Origin: Neoechinorhynchus agilis
Taxonomy: Eukaryota > Acanthocephala
Length of the DNA stretch: 64,000 nucleotides
Assembly (NCBI GenBank): GCA_051530055.1
Contig: CM121343.1
Location: 1,116,001-1,180,000 of the forward strand
Direction of reading: 5' to 3'
Shown here: positions 20,771 through 32,699 of the stretch, one piece after another
How positions within the stretch are numbered: position 1 is the first letter of the stretch
Layout: each line of letters begins with the position of its first letter
Notes under the pieces: model-generated
What the model was told of the DNA's origin: nothing
The model's input: only the letters and a program-made list of their open reading frames with translations
Database searches by the model: none
Program-made: the position numbers and the translations under genes

Positions 20771-22458
20771 CCATCATAATTAATTCCTAAATGAATATCT
20801 ACACAAGTGTGATAACTGTGTAATTTGGATCCCCAGCGGGACCCTTGTTGAGGACCGTTCCTATGAGCTTAAAGCTCAAATCATTTCCGTGCACCTGGAG
20901 TGGAGCCGCCTTACAATCCTACTCTAATCCATCCACAAAGGTTTGCTTACTATCTTGTAGATAACAAGGCTTGCTAGACAGAACTTTATCCAGCATTTCT
21001 ATGAAGTCGGAAGTGCCGCTGACATATTTTTCCACATGCCGTGATCGCCTGACTACTTTGTTGAATTTTTTTTATTCATTTCAAGGAGCCGCAAGGTATA
21101 AGCGTGAATGACTTGAGTAAATTAGGTTGCTCCGATCCGGTCCTTTCTATGTTGATCCAGCGGTAAGTCTTGTCGGACCAATCGGGTGTATGCGTCCACA
21201 GGTAAGGAAGATTTGCGAGAGCTTTATGAAAGGTGTTGCGGAACAGTAGGCGTTGGTCAGGAGGACGGCCGCGCTAGTAAAAAAACAAGGCCCGATGTAG
21301 CCCAGGAGTTCCAAATAGTACGTGGACATTTGATTGGAAGGCCTAACTGTTGGGATTTTCTAGCCTTGACGTTGGCGATTCTTATTATTTTTTTTAATTT
21401 TGCAAGATCATGAGTGGCCGAGAACTTTGAAGTAAAAGTGTAGCCCAGAATAGTCAGCTTAGTAGAGACTTTGCCGGTATTAATATCAAAAAAGGTATTG
21501 AAAGCCTCCAATAGCTTCAGTTTGTCCCTCCGTCACCTAGTTTTAGTTATGAACTGGGCTTTCCTAGGATTTAGTTCCGATCCCATCAAAGGAAGCGTGG
21601 CATCTAGGAAAGATAGGAGATCGAGAAGGCGTTTTTTGCTCTAACGTAATTGATTTCCTTGATGACCACTGTCATATCATCGGCGTAAATCGAGATATTC
21701 TGGCAAACCCTACAGCTCTGAATGATAAACTGGCTGTCGAGGCAAAACAAAATAGGCGACAGAGGGGATCCCTGTGGAACACCTTTGGTTGGATAATATA
21801 TTTTATTCTCGGGATCATCCTGAAAGAAGAACGATTTGGTCAGCAGTGTGTTAGAGATCCGAGCAATAATATTGTACGGGAAGTTAAAAAACTTAAGAAT
21901 ATTTATAATAAACTCGATATGGAGGTTGTCAAACGCCCGGGAAATATCAAACGAAATCAATAGATTAGTTGATAATTGATTGTTTGGCATGAGAGAAAGT
22001 TGGAAAAGGAGGGCAAATAACCTCGTGGTGATCTGTGGCACGCGATACCGCTCGAATCCACTTCCCAGAGGGGTCATTAAAATCCCCGAAAAAAGATCAG
22101 CCCCCGAGAGCAATAGCCCTTTCAGTACTTTAGGTCGAACATATACATTTTGCTACTAATATTTTTATACCGTCGTGTATTAATGAGAACAAGGCGTAAG
22201 ATAGATCCGAACTAACGAAGTTACTGATAAGAACCGGAAAAAGATTGGTTCTGAAGATTGACAAAAGGCCCTGGGAAAGCGGCATAGATGGAGGAGTAAT
22301 GAATGTGGAGAAATTCGAGCCGAGCTGAGCGATAGATTCGGGCAAATCGAACGAGCGATAGACGCGTTTGGCTTCTTGAATGAAGATTATCTCGGCATTA
22401 TGGGCTACGAGGGCTATATTGGGCAAACCAGCGCGACCGCCTGCGTTCCACTGCCTCA
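20770..22458 (-). mobile_element. Inverted, internally deleted LINE copy
   Basis: On the minus strand this matches the plus-strand LINE at 48730-51435. 22130-22459 gives the endonuclease start (QWNAGGRAGLPNIALVAHNA), 21604-22113 the RT (FDISRAFDNLHIE, GVPQGSPLSPILF, YADDM) and 21257-21511 a stretch identical to 50712-50966 over 84 residues. About 1 kb is missing here between positions equivalent to 49201 and 50240. Several stops remain, so it is not functional. The high identity means that both copies descend from one recent rearrangement. Confidence 0.85.
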
Positions 22459-22459
22459 T

Positions 22460-22895
22460 TCTTGTGATCAGAAGCAGTATAGAATCTATTCCGGGTTAGT
22501 CGATTAAGCTTTCGAATATGGCGATTCAAAACAGCTTTTTCTTCAATATCCATGTGATCTTTGACAAAGAACTCTACAAGTTGACAATATTCTGAACTTA
22601 TCCATCTATTGACATTCTCTAGGCAGTTATTATAGGAGATCGAATTGTTTTTGACATTGTTTACCATACATGAAATAGTATTATCAAGCATGCGCTCCAT
22701 CATGTTCTTTTTCCGTAGCGAATTGTCAAAACCAAGAGCAGGTGATCTTAGATGAAGGAAACTTGGAAAAACACCATAGTTTTTGCAGTCCTATAAGAAA
22801 TCAAGAGCCATCAGTGATCTTATATTCCTTAGACCAAATTTGTTCAATTCCCTTACCGCTTGAAGAGCAGACTCCCCATAGATCTGCTTTGTACT
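22460..22895 (-). mobile_element. PLE N-terminal fragment
   Basis: The minus strand reads LNKFGLRNIRSLMALDFL, then (after a stop) DCKNYGVFPSFLHLRSPALG and a helical run (MMERMLDNTISCMVNNVKNN) ending in RHIRKLNRLTRNRF. The order (L..DI.FL..CK...V.P.FL..R.P.L) is the usual PLE N-terminal region. It directly abuts the inverted LINE cassette on one side and a plus-strand PLE C-terminus on the other, so an element has been broken and flipped here. Confidence 0.55.
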
Positions 22896-23775
22896 GTTGA
22901 AAATAAAATCCATATGTGTACTGGAGCTACCTAGTTATGGCCCCGATTTCATTCCTTATACGCCACCTAAGAAGTTTGAATACAGAATCAAGCCAGAGAA
23001 GCGAGCGTGTATAGGAAATATGGTGTCCCGCATCGTTTTGTTCCATGGAGTTCAATGCAACCGCAAAAATAAAAAAAATGTCTATGATTAGATGTTTAGT
23101 TCACAGAGCTTTTACACACTGTAGTGATGAATTTATACGGGATGAAGAGCTTAATTTCCTGTTCGACTTATCGGGCAGACTCGGTTATCCTCTACATTTG
23201 GTAAAAAGATGCCTTGAAGGAGTGGGACGCAGCCTGGTAAGGGTTTCTAATGTGAAGAAATTGAAGATTTTCCTAGAGGTCCCATTCCATGATGAATCCT
23301 TGTTCAGGAAGATGCAGAGGACACTACAAACAGTGTCGGAAGGGACGTAATTTACACACTGCTTTGTCCCAACAAAAAGGCGAGCCTCAATCTGGATCAG
23401 TATATAAGATCCCATGTAGTGAATGTAGTCAGGTCTACATCGGACAAACGAACGATCTAAATAGGAGAATTCAAGAGCACAAGCGATCGATAAATAGAAA
23501 GAATGACATGAGTTCTGCAGTGGTCTCACTGGACATCAGATCGACTTTGATAACATACAAGTGTTATTACGAAATCACGATCGATTCAGTCGTGTGGTCA
23601 TGGAAGCTGTGTATATCCAGTCGTCATCCATTTTTGATGGAAACAAGCCGGATTACAGATTGAAGCTTCGGATTCCACCCGATAAGATCAACGTGTGATA
23701 GTTTTGGCATTCCCTACCTCTCTTTTTAGAATTCGCTGAAGAAGATCCTTGTTTGGATCGAAATATTCAATCAAT
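22895..23775 (+). mobile_element. PLE C-terminal fragment with GIY-YIG and 3' end
   Basis: Plus-strand frames give LVHRAFTHCSDEFIRDEELN and SGRLGYPLHLVKRCLEGVG (RT thumb/connector region), then SGSVYKIPCSECSQVYIGQT with NDLNRRIQEHKRS (a complete-looking GIY-YIG motif) and a C-terminal tail. The terminal signature CTGAAGAAGATCC...GGATCGAAATATT lies at 23736-23767. At least two frame changes separate the pieces. The catalytic part of the RT is missing. Confidence 0.75.
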
Positions 23776-23879
23776 AAATTAATTCTTACTTCAATTCCCA
23801 TATCTCAAACATGTGGATTTTATTTTCAACACTCTTGAGCAATCTCGGGCCTAGTTTTTTACTCAAGAAGAGGACCCCC

Positions 23880-23994
23880 TGTGGTAAGTACGCTATTGAT
23901 TGGGCTAGCGTAAATGGGCATAAAATAGTGTGTGTTGTACAAAAGCAGTTTTGTTGTAAACTGGTGGCTGTTTGGTTCATCCACCATGTCAACA
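23880..23994 (+). repeat. Gypsy 5' LTR
   Basis: 115 bp, TGTGGTAAGTACG to ATGTCAACA. Matches the 3' LTR apart from two small length differences. The gag start codon lies in the last ten bases. The sequence immediately after it (TCTGGCGACGAGGA) has the TGGCGAC character of primer-binding sites in this group. Confidence 0.9.
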
Positions 23995-24960
23995 TCTGGC
24001 GACGAGGACAAATGGAAGACATGGATGGAGGGTATCATGGGACAGCAAAAGGTGTGGATGGAAGAGATGTTCAAAATGGTGTCCAAGGCCCAGGTTGAAC
24101 AGAAAAATGTGACACGAGGAGCACAGATAACCCCATTCCGCACTTTCCATGGAGTCGAGAACTGGGCCGAGTACGTAGAACAAGCCGAAGCCAACAAGGA
24201 AATCAATGGAATCAAAGAAAGCGACGAAGAAAAGCGTAGATCCTGTCTATTGGCCTGGATGGGTCCAAAGATTTACACAGAGCTAAAGAAGATGGTAGCC
24301 GGCCGACCGTTCGACGAAGTCAGCTATGTAGATGTCAAGTCGCTGATTGACGCTCACGTAGCACAGCCAATGCACCAGATAACGGCGCGCTACCTCTTTA
24401 GTACATGCCATAAAGCAGAAGGACAAACTCACGCCGAGTGGGCTACAGCACTACGAGGAGCTGCACGAGGATGCGGTTTCTACAACAAGGAAGTTAAGGA
24501 TGAACGATCAGCGGTCGACGAAAGGATTAAGGATCATATAATCGTGGCGACACCTTCGAAAACTTTAAGAAAAGGTGCGATGCAAGGCAAGGATTCAGCA
24601 TCATTGGAGGAAGTCTTAAAGATTGCCGAAGCGATCGAGGTAGCAGAAAAGGCGAGTGAGCTGTTATGTGATTCAAAAAGTAACGAGCGTTCGGATCAAA
24701 GAGGAGAGGTCGAGATTGATCGAATAATAAGAAGTCAAAGGTTCACAAGGAAATCAGAGGATAAGCGAATACAAGAACCGAAAGAGAAGTTCGGTAATCG
24801 ATGTGGAAAGTGCGGATTCGTTCATCGAGATAAAGTTCAATGTCCGGCAAGTAGAGGAAAATGTTACAAGTGTGGTATTAGCGGACATTTTGCCCGAATG
24901 TGTAGAAAAGCGGGGTTGAGACAAGTAGAAGCTGTAAAAGGAGTGCAGCCTAGAGGATGA
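23985..24960 (+). CDS. gag: Gypsy gag-like structural protein
   Basis: I take the start as MSTSGDEDKWKTWMEG, because this ATG lies at the edge of the LTR and upstream codons are LTR sequence. The protein has an N-terminal helical part (FHGVENWAEYVEQAEAN; LIDAHVAQPMHQITARYLFS) and a C-terminal nucleocapsid with CGKCGFVHRDKVQCP and CYKCGISGHFARMC. A related gag piece is at 7390-7640. Part of the fossil element; the pol region follows in another frame, as is usual where the family uses frameshifting. Confidence 0.85.
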
Positions 24961-24999
24961 GTGGGAACTTAAGAAAGATTATGGTTGTTATGGGCTGAT

Positions 25000-27900
25000 C
25001 TGCACTGCAAATGACGAGGGTAATCGAGCAGAAATAACGGCGAGGGTCGATGGATGTCAAGTGACAATGAATTTTGATACTGGCGCGGAAGTTAGTATCA
25101 TCGACGAGGATATGTGGAATAAGATCGGAAAGCCGAGTTTGAAAGCGACGAAGCGATTGAAGGCGTTTGGAGGATCCGAAATCGACTGTCTGGGCAAGTG
25201 TAAAGTGAGAATCGAAACAAGAGGGATAAAGAAGAATACAGTGGTGCACGTGGTAAAAGGAACGAAGGGATGTTTATGGGGGATTGACTGGATAAAGCTG
25301 TTTGATATGGAGTTACCCCCTTCAGTGATCGTCAGGGGAATAAAACCCGTACAGGAGTCAGTGGATGAGATGCTAAAACAGTTTAAAGTACTTTTCGAGG
25401 AGAAGTGTACCCCCATCAGGAATTTCAGAGTAACACTGCCGATTGCAGACGGTGCTCAGCCCACGTGGATACCAGCGAGGAGAGTGCCGTGGGCATTACA
25501 GGATGCGGTAGTTAAAGAAATGGAACGATTGACGAACAAGGGGGTATTGGAACGAGTGCAGACAGGCGACACAAATTTAAAATGGGGAACCCCTATGGTC
25601 ATCACGAAGAAAAGTAATGGACAAATACGAATCTGTGCGGATTTCAGAATCACCGTCAATAAAGCTTTAAGGCAGGACAGCTATCATATGCCAACTTTCG
25701 ACAACATGCTACAGAGATTGGGGAATGGCAAGAAGTACTCTACTATTGATTTATCGGATGCTTACTTGCAGTTAGAGGTGGCAGACGACCATAGGAAACT
25801 CCTAAATATATCGACTCCATGGGGATTGTTCCGGTACCGGAGGATGCCGTTCGGACTAAGTTGCGCTCCGCAGATATTCCAGAAATTTATAGACAATTTG
25901 TTGATAGATATCCCAAGTACCGGAGCTTATCTCGACGATATAATCATCTCCGGAAAGAATGACGCAGAACATCTCCAAAATTTAAAGGCAGTGCTCGAGC
26001 GACTTGAGGAGGCAGGGATAGGCATCAAAAGAGATAAATGTAGATTTATGGAAGCACAGGTGAGGTATTTGGGGCACAGCTTAGAAGACGGGAAAATAAA
26101 ACCGCAAGGAGAAAAGGTGACTGCGATAACGTCGGCGCGATACCCACGAAATAAAAAAGAGCTTAAGTCGTTCATCGGTATGGTCAACTATCTAGAACGC
26201 CTCATTCCCGAATTGCAATCTCACTGCAGGGGATTGTATGCGTTACTGAAACAAGGAGTTCCGTGGAAATGGGGAAAGTATGAGAAGGACATCTTCGATG
26301 GAGTAAAGCGAGTGGTCCAAAATCACAAGGTCTTAGTACCTTTCGATATCAAAAGAATGACTGTGCTGACATGCGACGCAAGCGAAGAAGGAATTGGTGC
26401 GGGATTGTTCCATAAGAAGGAAGATGGGAGCAAAGAACCGATCATGTTTGTATCCCGGACACTTACCTCAGCGGAAAAGAAATACGCGACTATAGAAAAG
26501 GAAGCTTTAGCAGTCGTCAGCTCGATCAAAAGGTTCCACCAATTCTTATATGGACATCGATTCATCTTAGAGACCGATCACAAACCCCTGAAGCATATTT
26601 TTGGAATGCGGAGAGATTTGTCCAAGATGACGAATAATCGACTGGTACGCTGGGGCCTGTTCTTGAATCAATACGACTTTGAGATCGAATATGTTCAAGG
26701 GGTCGAGAACAAATGTGCTGATTTTTGTCGAGATTTCCGGTAGACCCTCCAAAGCAGAAATACTCAGAGGAGGAGACAATAACGCTACGAATGGTGCAAG
26801 AGGAGAAGGTGGAGGCTTGCGGTTTAACGAAGTCAAGATTGAAAGCGGAATCGATTGAAGATCGTCAACTGGTAAGGATTGGACGATATTTGCAGCTCGG
26901 GTGGCCGAAAACGATGCTCGATACGGACAGGCAGTTCGCGGCCCGAGCAGATGAGTTATCCTGCGAAAACGGCATTGTCATGCACTTACAAAGAATTGTC
27001 ATCCCATTTTCTCTGAGAAAGGAAGTGTTAAATATGTTACATCGTGGTCATCCAGGAATTGAAGGCACAAAAGCTCTATGCCGATATTACGCATGGTGGC
27101 CCGGTATAGAAGATGACATACGGCGGAAGGTAGAAGGTTTCGAAAGGTGCCAAATAGCCCGACCAAATATTCAGCAACTGCCGCTTATACCTTGTGACTG
27201 TCCGGCGGAAATGTGGGAGCGCGTGCACATCGATTTGGCGGGACCGACAAACTCCAAGATGTATTTGGCGATCGTAGATGCAAGGAGTAAGTGGCCCGAG
27301 GTTTGGTTCTTCAATACATGCAAAATAACATCCGAAATGGTGATCGATCGGATGAGGGAAACATTTGCTCGATTCGGGACTCCAAAGAAAATTGTTAACG
27401 ATAACGGGCCTCAATTTATGTCGCAACAGTTCAAGGGGTTTTGCGAAGAAAATGAGATCGAGATCATAAAGGCGAGTCCGTACCACCCACAAACGAATGG
27501 GTTGGTAGAACGATTTATAGGAACCCTTAAACGACGCGGAATGGCAGGGGAAGGAATGGATACTCGAAGGGCACTTACGGAATTTCGACAAACATACCGA
27601 AACACGCCTCATGCAATCACAGGAAAAGCTCTAGCAGAAATGATGTTAGGGAGGAGGAGGATGAATACAGTGTTCGACAATATCAGACCAAATACAGAGG
27701 AAACAGTGCGAGACAGGACAGCGCGAAGACAGAGGCAGAGACCGGATGGGCGTTATCGCGAGTTTGGGGAAGGCAATGAAGTGTGGTGGAAAAAAGGAAG
27801 AGCTGGGAAATGGCAAAAGGGAGTCGTGGAGCAACGATCAGGACCGGTGTCCTATCGAATCGTCGATAAAAACGGAACGCAAAATAGGGCGCACGGGGAT

Positions 27901-28164
27901 TTCGTGAGGCAAAGAGAAGGCTACGAAGAATGTGAACAAGAAAAGGATAATGTGAGCATAAAGGTCGAAGAGGAAGAACTTCAAAGGAAGGTAGAGTTCG
28001 ATGCAGAAGATGGAGGTGAAGTCACGAAATCAGGGCAGGCCGAGATGCAACCGAAGTTAAAGAAAAACGAAGACCGAGAGCACGCAACACCTTTCTTAAG
28101 GAGAAGTCAACGTCATCGGAGGCCTCCTATACGGCAGTACGACGAATACCGCAAAATAGGTTAG
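25000..28164 (+). mobile_element. pol: Gypsy pol region: protease, RT, RNase H, integrase
   Basis: The order of parts is: aspartic protease with FDTGAEVSIIDEDM, RT with PSTGAYLDDIIISGKN and a template-grip block FGLSCAPQIFQKF, RNase H with LTCDASEEGIGAGLFHKK and TDHKPLKHIF, and integrase with HRGHPGIEGTKALCRYYAWW, VHIDLAGPTN, NDNGPQFMSQQFKGF and SPYHPQTNGLVERF. A Lys/Glu-rich tail precedes the polypurine tract. Treated as a fossil: it appears nearly complete with about one break. The integrase resembles the piece at 7840-8010, so the two elements are related. Confidence 0.9.
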
Positions 28165-28183
28165 GAATTTGCGGGGGAGGAAA

Positions 28184-28302
28184 TGTGGTAAGTACGCTAT
28201 TGATTGGGCTAGCGTAAATGGGCATAAAATAGTGTGTGTTGTACAAAAGCAGTTTTGTTGTAATAAACTGGTCGGCTGTTTGGTTCATCCACCATGTCAA
28301 CA
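28184..28302 (+). repeat. Gypsy 3' LTR
   Basis: 119 bp, preceded by the purine tract GCGGGGGAGGAAA and followed by the 4-bp target duplication cccc. Confidence 0.9.
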
Positions 28303-28306
28303 CCCC

Positions 28307-28967
28307 GAATAACGATTAAAGAACATTATCACTTTCCTAGAGGCTCTGGGCAAACTCCCTTACTCCTGGAAACAAGCGCTTAAATGGACAGCGATGATAT
28401 AACTTTATTAATATCGAATTATAATTATTGCTACACATAAATTATGTCGGTTAATCAGCCAATGTCTTCCTTCAAATAAATCTTATGTATGCATCAGGAG
28501 CAGAGCCTCGTGTTAGGATAATTCATCAATTCATTCATTCACACAGCACCGAAACCTGCAGTTGAAGATTTACAATCTCTTTTTCCACATTTTAGTGAAA
28601 AATAGAGCTTCCTAGAAGATGTAACAGGTGTAAAGTGATCTCGCAGGATTCAGTTCAATGTCAATTTTTGTGACTAAGTGATCAAGCTATTGCAATTATA
28701 AATTTTATTAGCAACGTTCGACGTCTAAAATCCAATTCGTTAGGACGCAACGTAGTGACCAAAGTTTAAGTTTTGATGAAATCCGATTTAAATCGGTTAT
28801 AGAATTTGCTAGTTAAAAATCTCGTAGACTACTGGGATTTGAAATTAACCTTATTTCTCGTGAAAAATACGGAAGCCAATCCCCTGCACATATCTCTTGC
28901 TTTTTTAATTAAAACAGCGTTTTAGAAAGGCCAACTAATTCTTTGGGTTCACTCGAATACGGACTTT
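28307..28967. other. Non-coding stretch
   Basis: AT-rich, with no ORF above 60 codons, no RNA gene and no match that I could see elsewhere in the window. It separates the Gypsy element from duplicate 2. Confidence 0.5.
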
Positions 28968-29103
28968 TGCTGATAAATACCGTGATTTGCCGGAAAGCAA
29001 ATCGAGTTGTTTACAAAACATTTCAATGTTACGCTCTAATTATTTGTTTATGTTCCGCCTATTTTCCCGATTGACGGGTTCTTAGACTCATAATCTCTCG
29101 CCG

Positions 29104-29577
29104 ATGCATTTTTGCAATCCTTATTTGGTGCTATATCCGCCTTCAATGACAAACGTTACGATGCTGGAGGTCCTTACTCATCCGAGATCATACTTCCATC
29201 CTTGTGATCAACAATATTCATTTCAAGCGATGCCACAATTTAATTACAAAATCCAAGAGAATCAACAAAACAATTTTGAGCCAAGAGTCTTCAATGGGTT
29301 CGTGAATTCCAGTCTCATTGGACTTTGTTTGCAGTTCTATAAGGGTGTATTCGTCGATCTTTTGAAAAAGGAGGAACTTTGCATACATTATCTCCTTGAA
29401 GTTGCTCACAATTCTCGAATACTCGGTACGGCGGAAGGTAATAAAAATGCGGACATTATTACAAAATACGTTAACGAATACTGCGATCGGAGTGCAAATC
29501 GCTTTAATGAAAATAATGGCGAGCAACCAAGACGAAAAAGGCACCACAGTAGAAGACGCAATAGACAAGGACGGTAG
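29104..29577 (+). CDS. Hypothetical 157-residue protein (duplicate 2)
   Basis: Identical to the product of 9085-9558, with the same basic RRKRHHSRRRNRQGR end. No family recognised. Its identity reflects the recent duplication rather than demonstrated constraint. Confidence 0.35.
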   Translation: MHFCNPYLVLYPPSMTNVTMLEVLTHPRSYFHPCDQQYSFQAMPQFNYKIQENQQNNFEPRVFNGFVNSSLIGLCLQFYKGVFVDLLKKEELCIHYLLEVAHNSRILGTAEGNKNADIITKYVNEYCDRSANRFNENNGEQPRRKRHHSRRRNRQGR

Positions 29578-30123
29578 ACCGACAGTGGAAATTGAATGTA
29601 ATACGCTAATCGATAGGCGTGCTAGTTTCATAATTTTTTCTAAAATAAAGCATAGTCGCCACTTGAGTATGTATGGCGGTACCATGTTGAAACATTTATT
29701 TCGCAGACGACTCTCGGATGCTCGAATCAAGTAAGCATTGCACATGAGTATCTTGGCTCATCAAGTAAGATAAAAATTGAAATCGGTAAGTGTTAACTAG
29801 GAAAAATGACACAGACAAAAATCAAAAGTTAATATATCCTCCGCCAATTTCTTGTTCATGACTGTTGTGCCGATGACTAGGCGAATCGCGCTCGTCGATT
29901 CTATCCAGCCGGGTAACCCCTGCCATCCAGCGGAGCATGCGCATTTCCGTCGTTTCGACCCACTTGATTTGCAGGTTTCGGTCCTGTAAAGCGTGTCTTA
30001 TTGCGACTTTGTAAATGTCTTTTCAGCGATAATGGGATTCGACTGTCGCAAATTACGCCGTTCAGGTTCTTCCATTTCAACAAACCGCCTTGAATTCGAG
30101 TCGCATTAAGAAATAAAAAACAT

Positions 30124-30619
30124 CTATTTTTCGTTGGATAAAAATCTCAAATTAAGGCAGTGGCATATAAGACAAAAGGAAAATCCCTCAATGCTGGCAT
30201 AGGTTCTGCAAGAGCTGACCCACCAACTGGTGTGGTTTATAGCATACCGTGTGAAGATTGTGCCAGATCCTAAATAGGACAAACTAACAGTCTCTGCCGC
30301 AGAATCTATGAACATAGGTATGCACTGAGGAAAAATGATGCGAACTCAGCGATAGTCAATCATGTTGATGCAACGGGACACTCAATCAACTTTGACAATG
30401 TCAATGTTTTATTCCGTAGCGACAATCGATATGTTCGTGTTATCGCTGAGTCGATTTTTATTAAACAATATGATACAATGGAAGGCAATAAGGCGGACTA
30501 TGTACGCAAAATGAGTATTGCAATCACTTAAAAAACTTTACTACCCCTTTTAGACATCCTGGAGAAGACTCACAAGTGAGTCGAAATATTGACCCTTTTA
30601 ATTTGAATAATTTAATAAA
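30124..30619 (+). mobile_element. 5'-truncated PLE: GIY-YIG domain and 3' end (duplicate 2)
   Basis: Same content as 10105-10600: the GVVYSIPC...IGQTNSLCRRIYEH frame with one internal stop, and the terminal hairpin at 30569-30600. Confidence 0.75.
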
Positions 30620-31493
30620 TTTCGCCAAATCGGGGAAAAACACGTATCCTTCGATTTTCACAATCACTTAAAGATTTATGGCGAATCTTCCCTGGATTTA
30701 ATCAACAGTATGGAGAGATTAGGGCTTAAAAACATGCGACAAAATATGGCGATCGATTTCCTGTCTGAATGTATGTGTTATGGCGGAGAAGCCGCATATT
30801 TTGAGATTTTACAGTCACGGCCGGCTGAAATATTGTAGCTATGATGGTGGTCAACGTTTTTCTAGACGTCAGTCAAAAGCGACTCATTAAAATTCACAAC
30901 AGTTTAACCCCCTTTAGGATAAATGATGTTCGTTCCGACGTTTAGGATCATTTATTCTTAGTAAATATCCACGACATAATCATCATAATTTGCTCGAAGA
31001 TGACATGAGCGATTTAATTGGTAACCAAAAACAACATTTTAGGGATTGAGATCGCATGGATGCTTTGCCGTTCATTTATTTTACTGTTTCGATATGCATA
31101 TTCTGTAAAAAGCGAAAAGGGTAGTAAACTACTTCGCAGGCTAAATTTTCCCCCCTAATTTAATTTTTATCCGAAGTTCAAGTGAGAGCTGGGAGATTCC
31201 GACAATTCGCGATTATTTTCATTAACCTTGTCGATCGAGCCGTTAAAGCAATGGATCGCGAATGGAAGGTGGGCCAATACAAGCAATCGCGCTGAAACAC
31301 TGCTCAAAACGAGGACACACATGGAGTTGCATGAACTGCAATAATATTTTCAAAACAATGTCAACAATAAACAATTGATTATAAAAACAGCTGAGATCCA
31401 TGTTTGAGGTCCGTGTTAATTTAAGGGTCCACTCGCGAACCCTTTGAATCGAGACTACAATTTCAAACTCATCTTACTTCGTTCATGGTTCAA

Positions 31494-31789
31494 ATTACGA
31501 TCGAGAATATCAAGCGAGCGTAAGCTCTCGGTCACGATAATAAAGTTTATATCCAGGGAGACTTAATTGGCGAGGGCAGTTTCGGGCAAATCCTCAAATG
31601 CTAACAGAAGGGTTTCAGCCGCAAACTTGCAGTTAAGATCCTAAAGAACGCGATTGGAAACATCGATAAAGATGACAATGAAGTTGCAATGTTTAAGGCA
31701 ATAAAAGAGACCGAGGGAGAACGAGCTAATATCACAGTTTCTCTTGAAATGTTCAACTACTGTGGTCATCGGTGCATGATTCTTGAGCA
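31494..31789 (+). pseudogene. DYRK-like protein kinase fragment (duplicate 2)
   Basis: Same as 11475-11770: the GEGSFGQ loop, an in-frame stop, then the KLAVKILKN lysine region and CGHRCMIL. The single base difference seen (near 31539) lies just 5' of the loop. Confidence 0.65.
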
Positions 31790-32699
31790 AGTAATCGATC
31801 GGTGACGTGCGTGTGTGGTGCGTGTGAGTGTCCATTGGTGTGCGTGATACGCGTAGCCGAGTTGGTTTTTGGCAACAAAAACGTTATCAGTTAATGGCGA
31901 CTTCGATATCATCCGAGACCCCGGTAGCAGTGGCAAAAACTGAAAAGGAGATCGAGTCTCACTTCTCTGATCCAGGGCACGAAACACTGTCGGTGTTCCA
32001 CTACTCACGCAATAGCTGTCGTTTTTGTTGAGGGAAGATTCACCCGCAATGCAGACCATTAATCGGAAAACGACGTTTCCAATGATTTCAAAATATTTCT
32101 TTTTAGGTTGATTATTAGAATCAACTCAATATAAAGAAAATAACTCATAAACTAACAGAATGCCCGTATTAATAATAAAATATTACTCACGTGCATTGCG
32201 ACGCTTCCGTTCGTATTCGGTGCGATGGCAAATCGAATCAACCATCAGCCTCAAAGCCGCTCGATTCATCGGAGAACAAAAAAGAGCGGTGCAAGGAACA
32301 AGCGAACAAAAATATAAAACGGACGGCGATTTTGACGGTACAAAAAAACGACAAAATTCTATTCTGTCTAAGATTTTGGCGCGCGCTTAAATATTTGTCG
32401 TAATTTTTTAATAGAAAATAATTAATTTGTAAAAAGTAGCCATGTAGTCTGCTTGCTCAAAGTATTTCTAGTGGTAGTCTTGCGTGGATGCGACAAGTGT
32501 CGGCTATCGCCAAGGCTCATGCCTAAATTAATATCATTTGCCCAATGTTTGTAGACCTAAATTGATAATTGGGTCATTTTCCATTTCTGCCTCAGTCCGA
32601 AGTGTCGTCCTCTACTCGTGAGTGGTTCGGGCAGATTAAGGTTTCCGCAATAAGTTGAGCTTCGAAAGGGTGAGACTTAACTTGAATTAATCGTTCGAT

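Larger units (their letters stand above)
23880..28302 (+). mobile_element. LTR/Gypsy retrotransposon, nearly whole fossil
   Basis: A 4.4-kb element with short LTRs (115 and 119 bp) that begin TGTGG and end AACA, a 4-bp target duplication (cccc) on each side and a purine-rich tract before the 3' LTR. In order it carries gag (CCHC knuckles), protease (DTGAEVS), RT (YLDD), RNase H (CDASEEGIGAG), and an integrase with zinc-binding, catalytic-core and C-terminal parts. Domain order places it in Ty3/Gypsy, close to K02A2.6/mag-type elements by gag and pol character. The two LTRs differ by only two small length changes, so the insertion is young. The reading frames show about one or two breaks; otherwise it looks whole. 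Confidence 0.92.
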
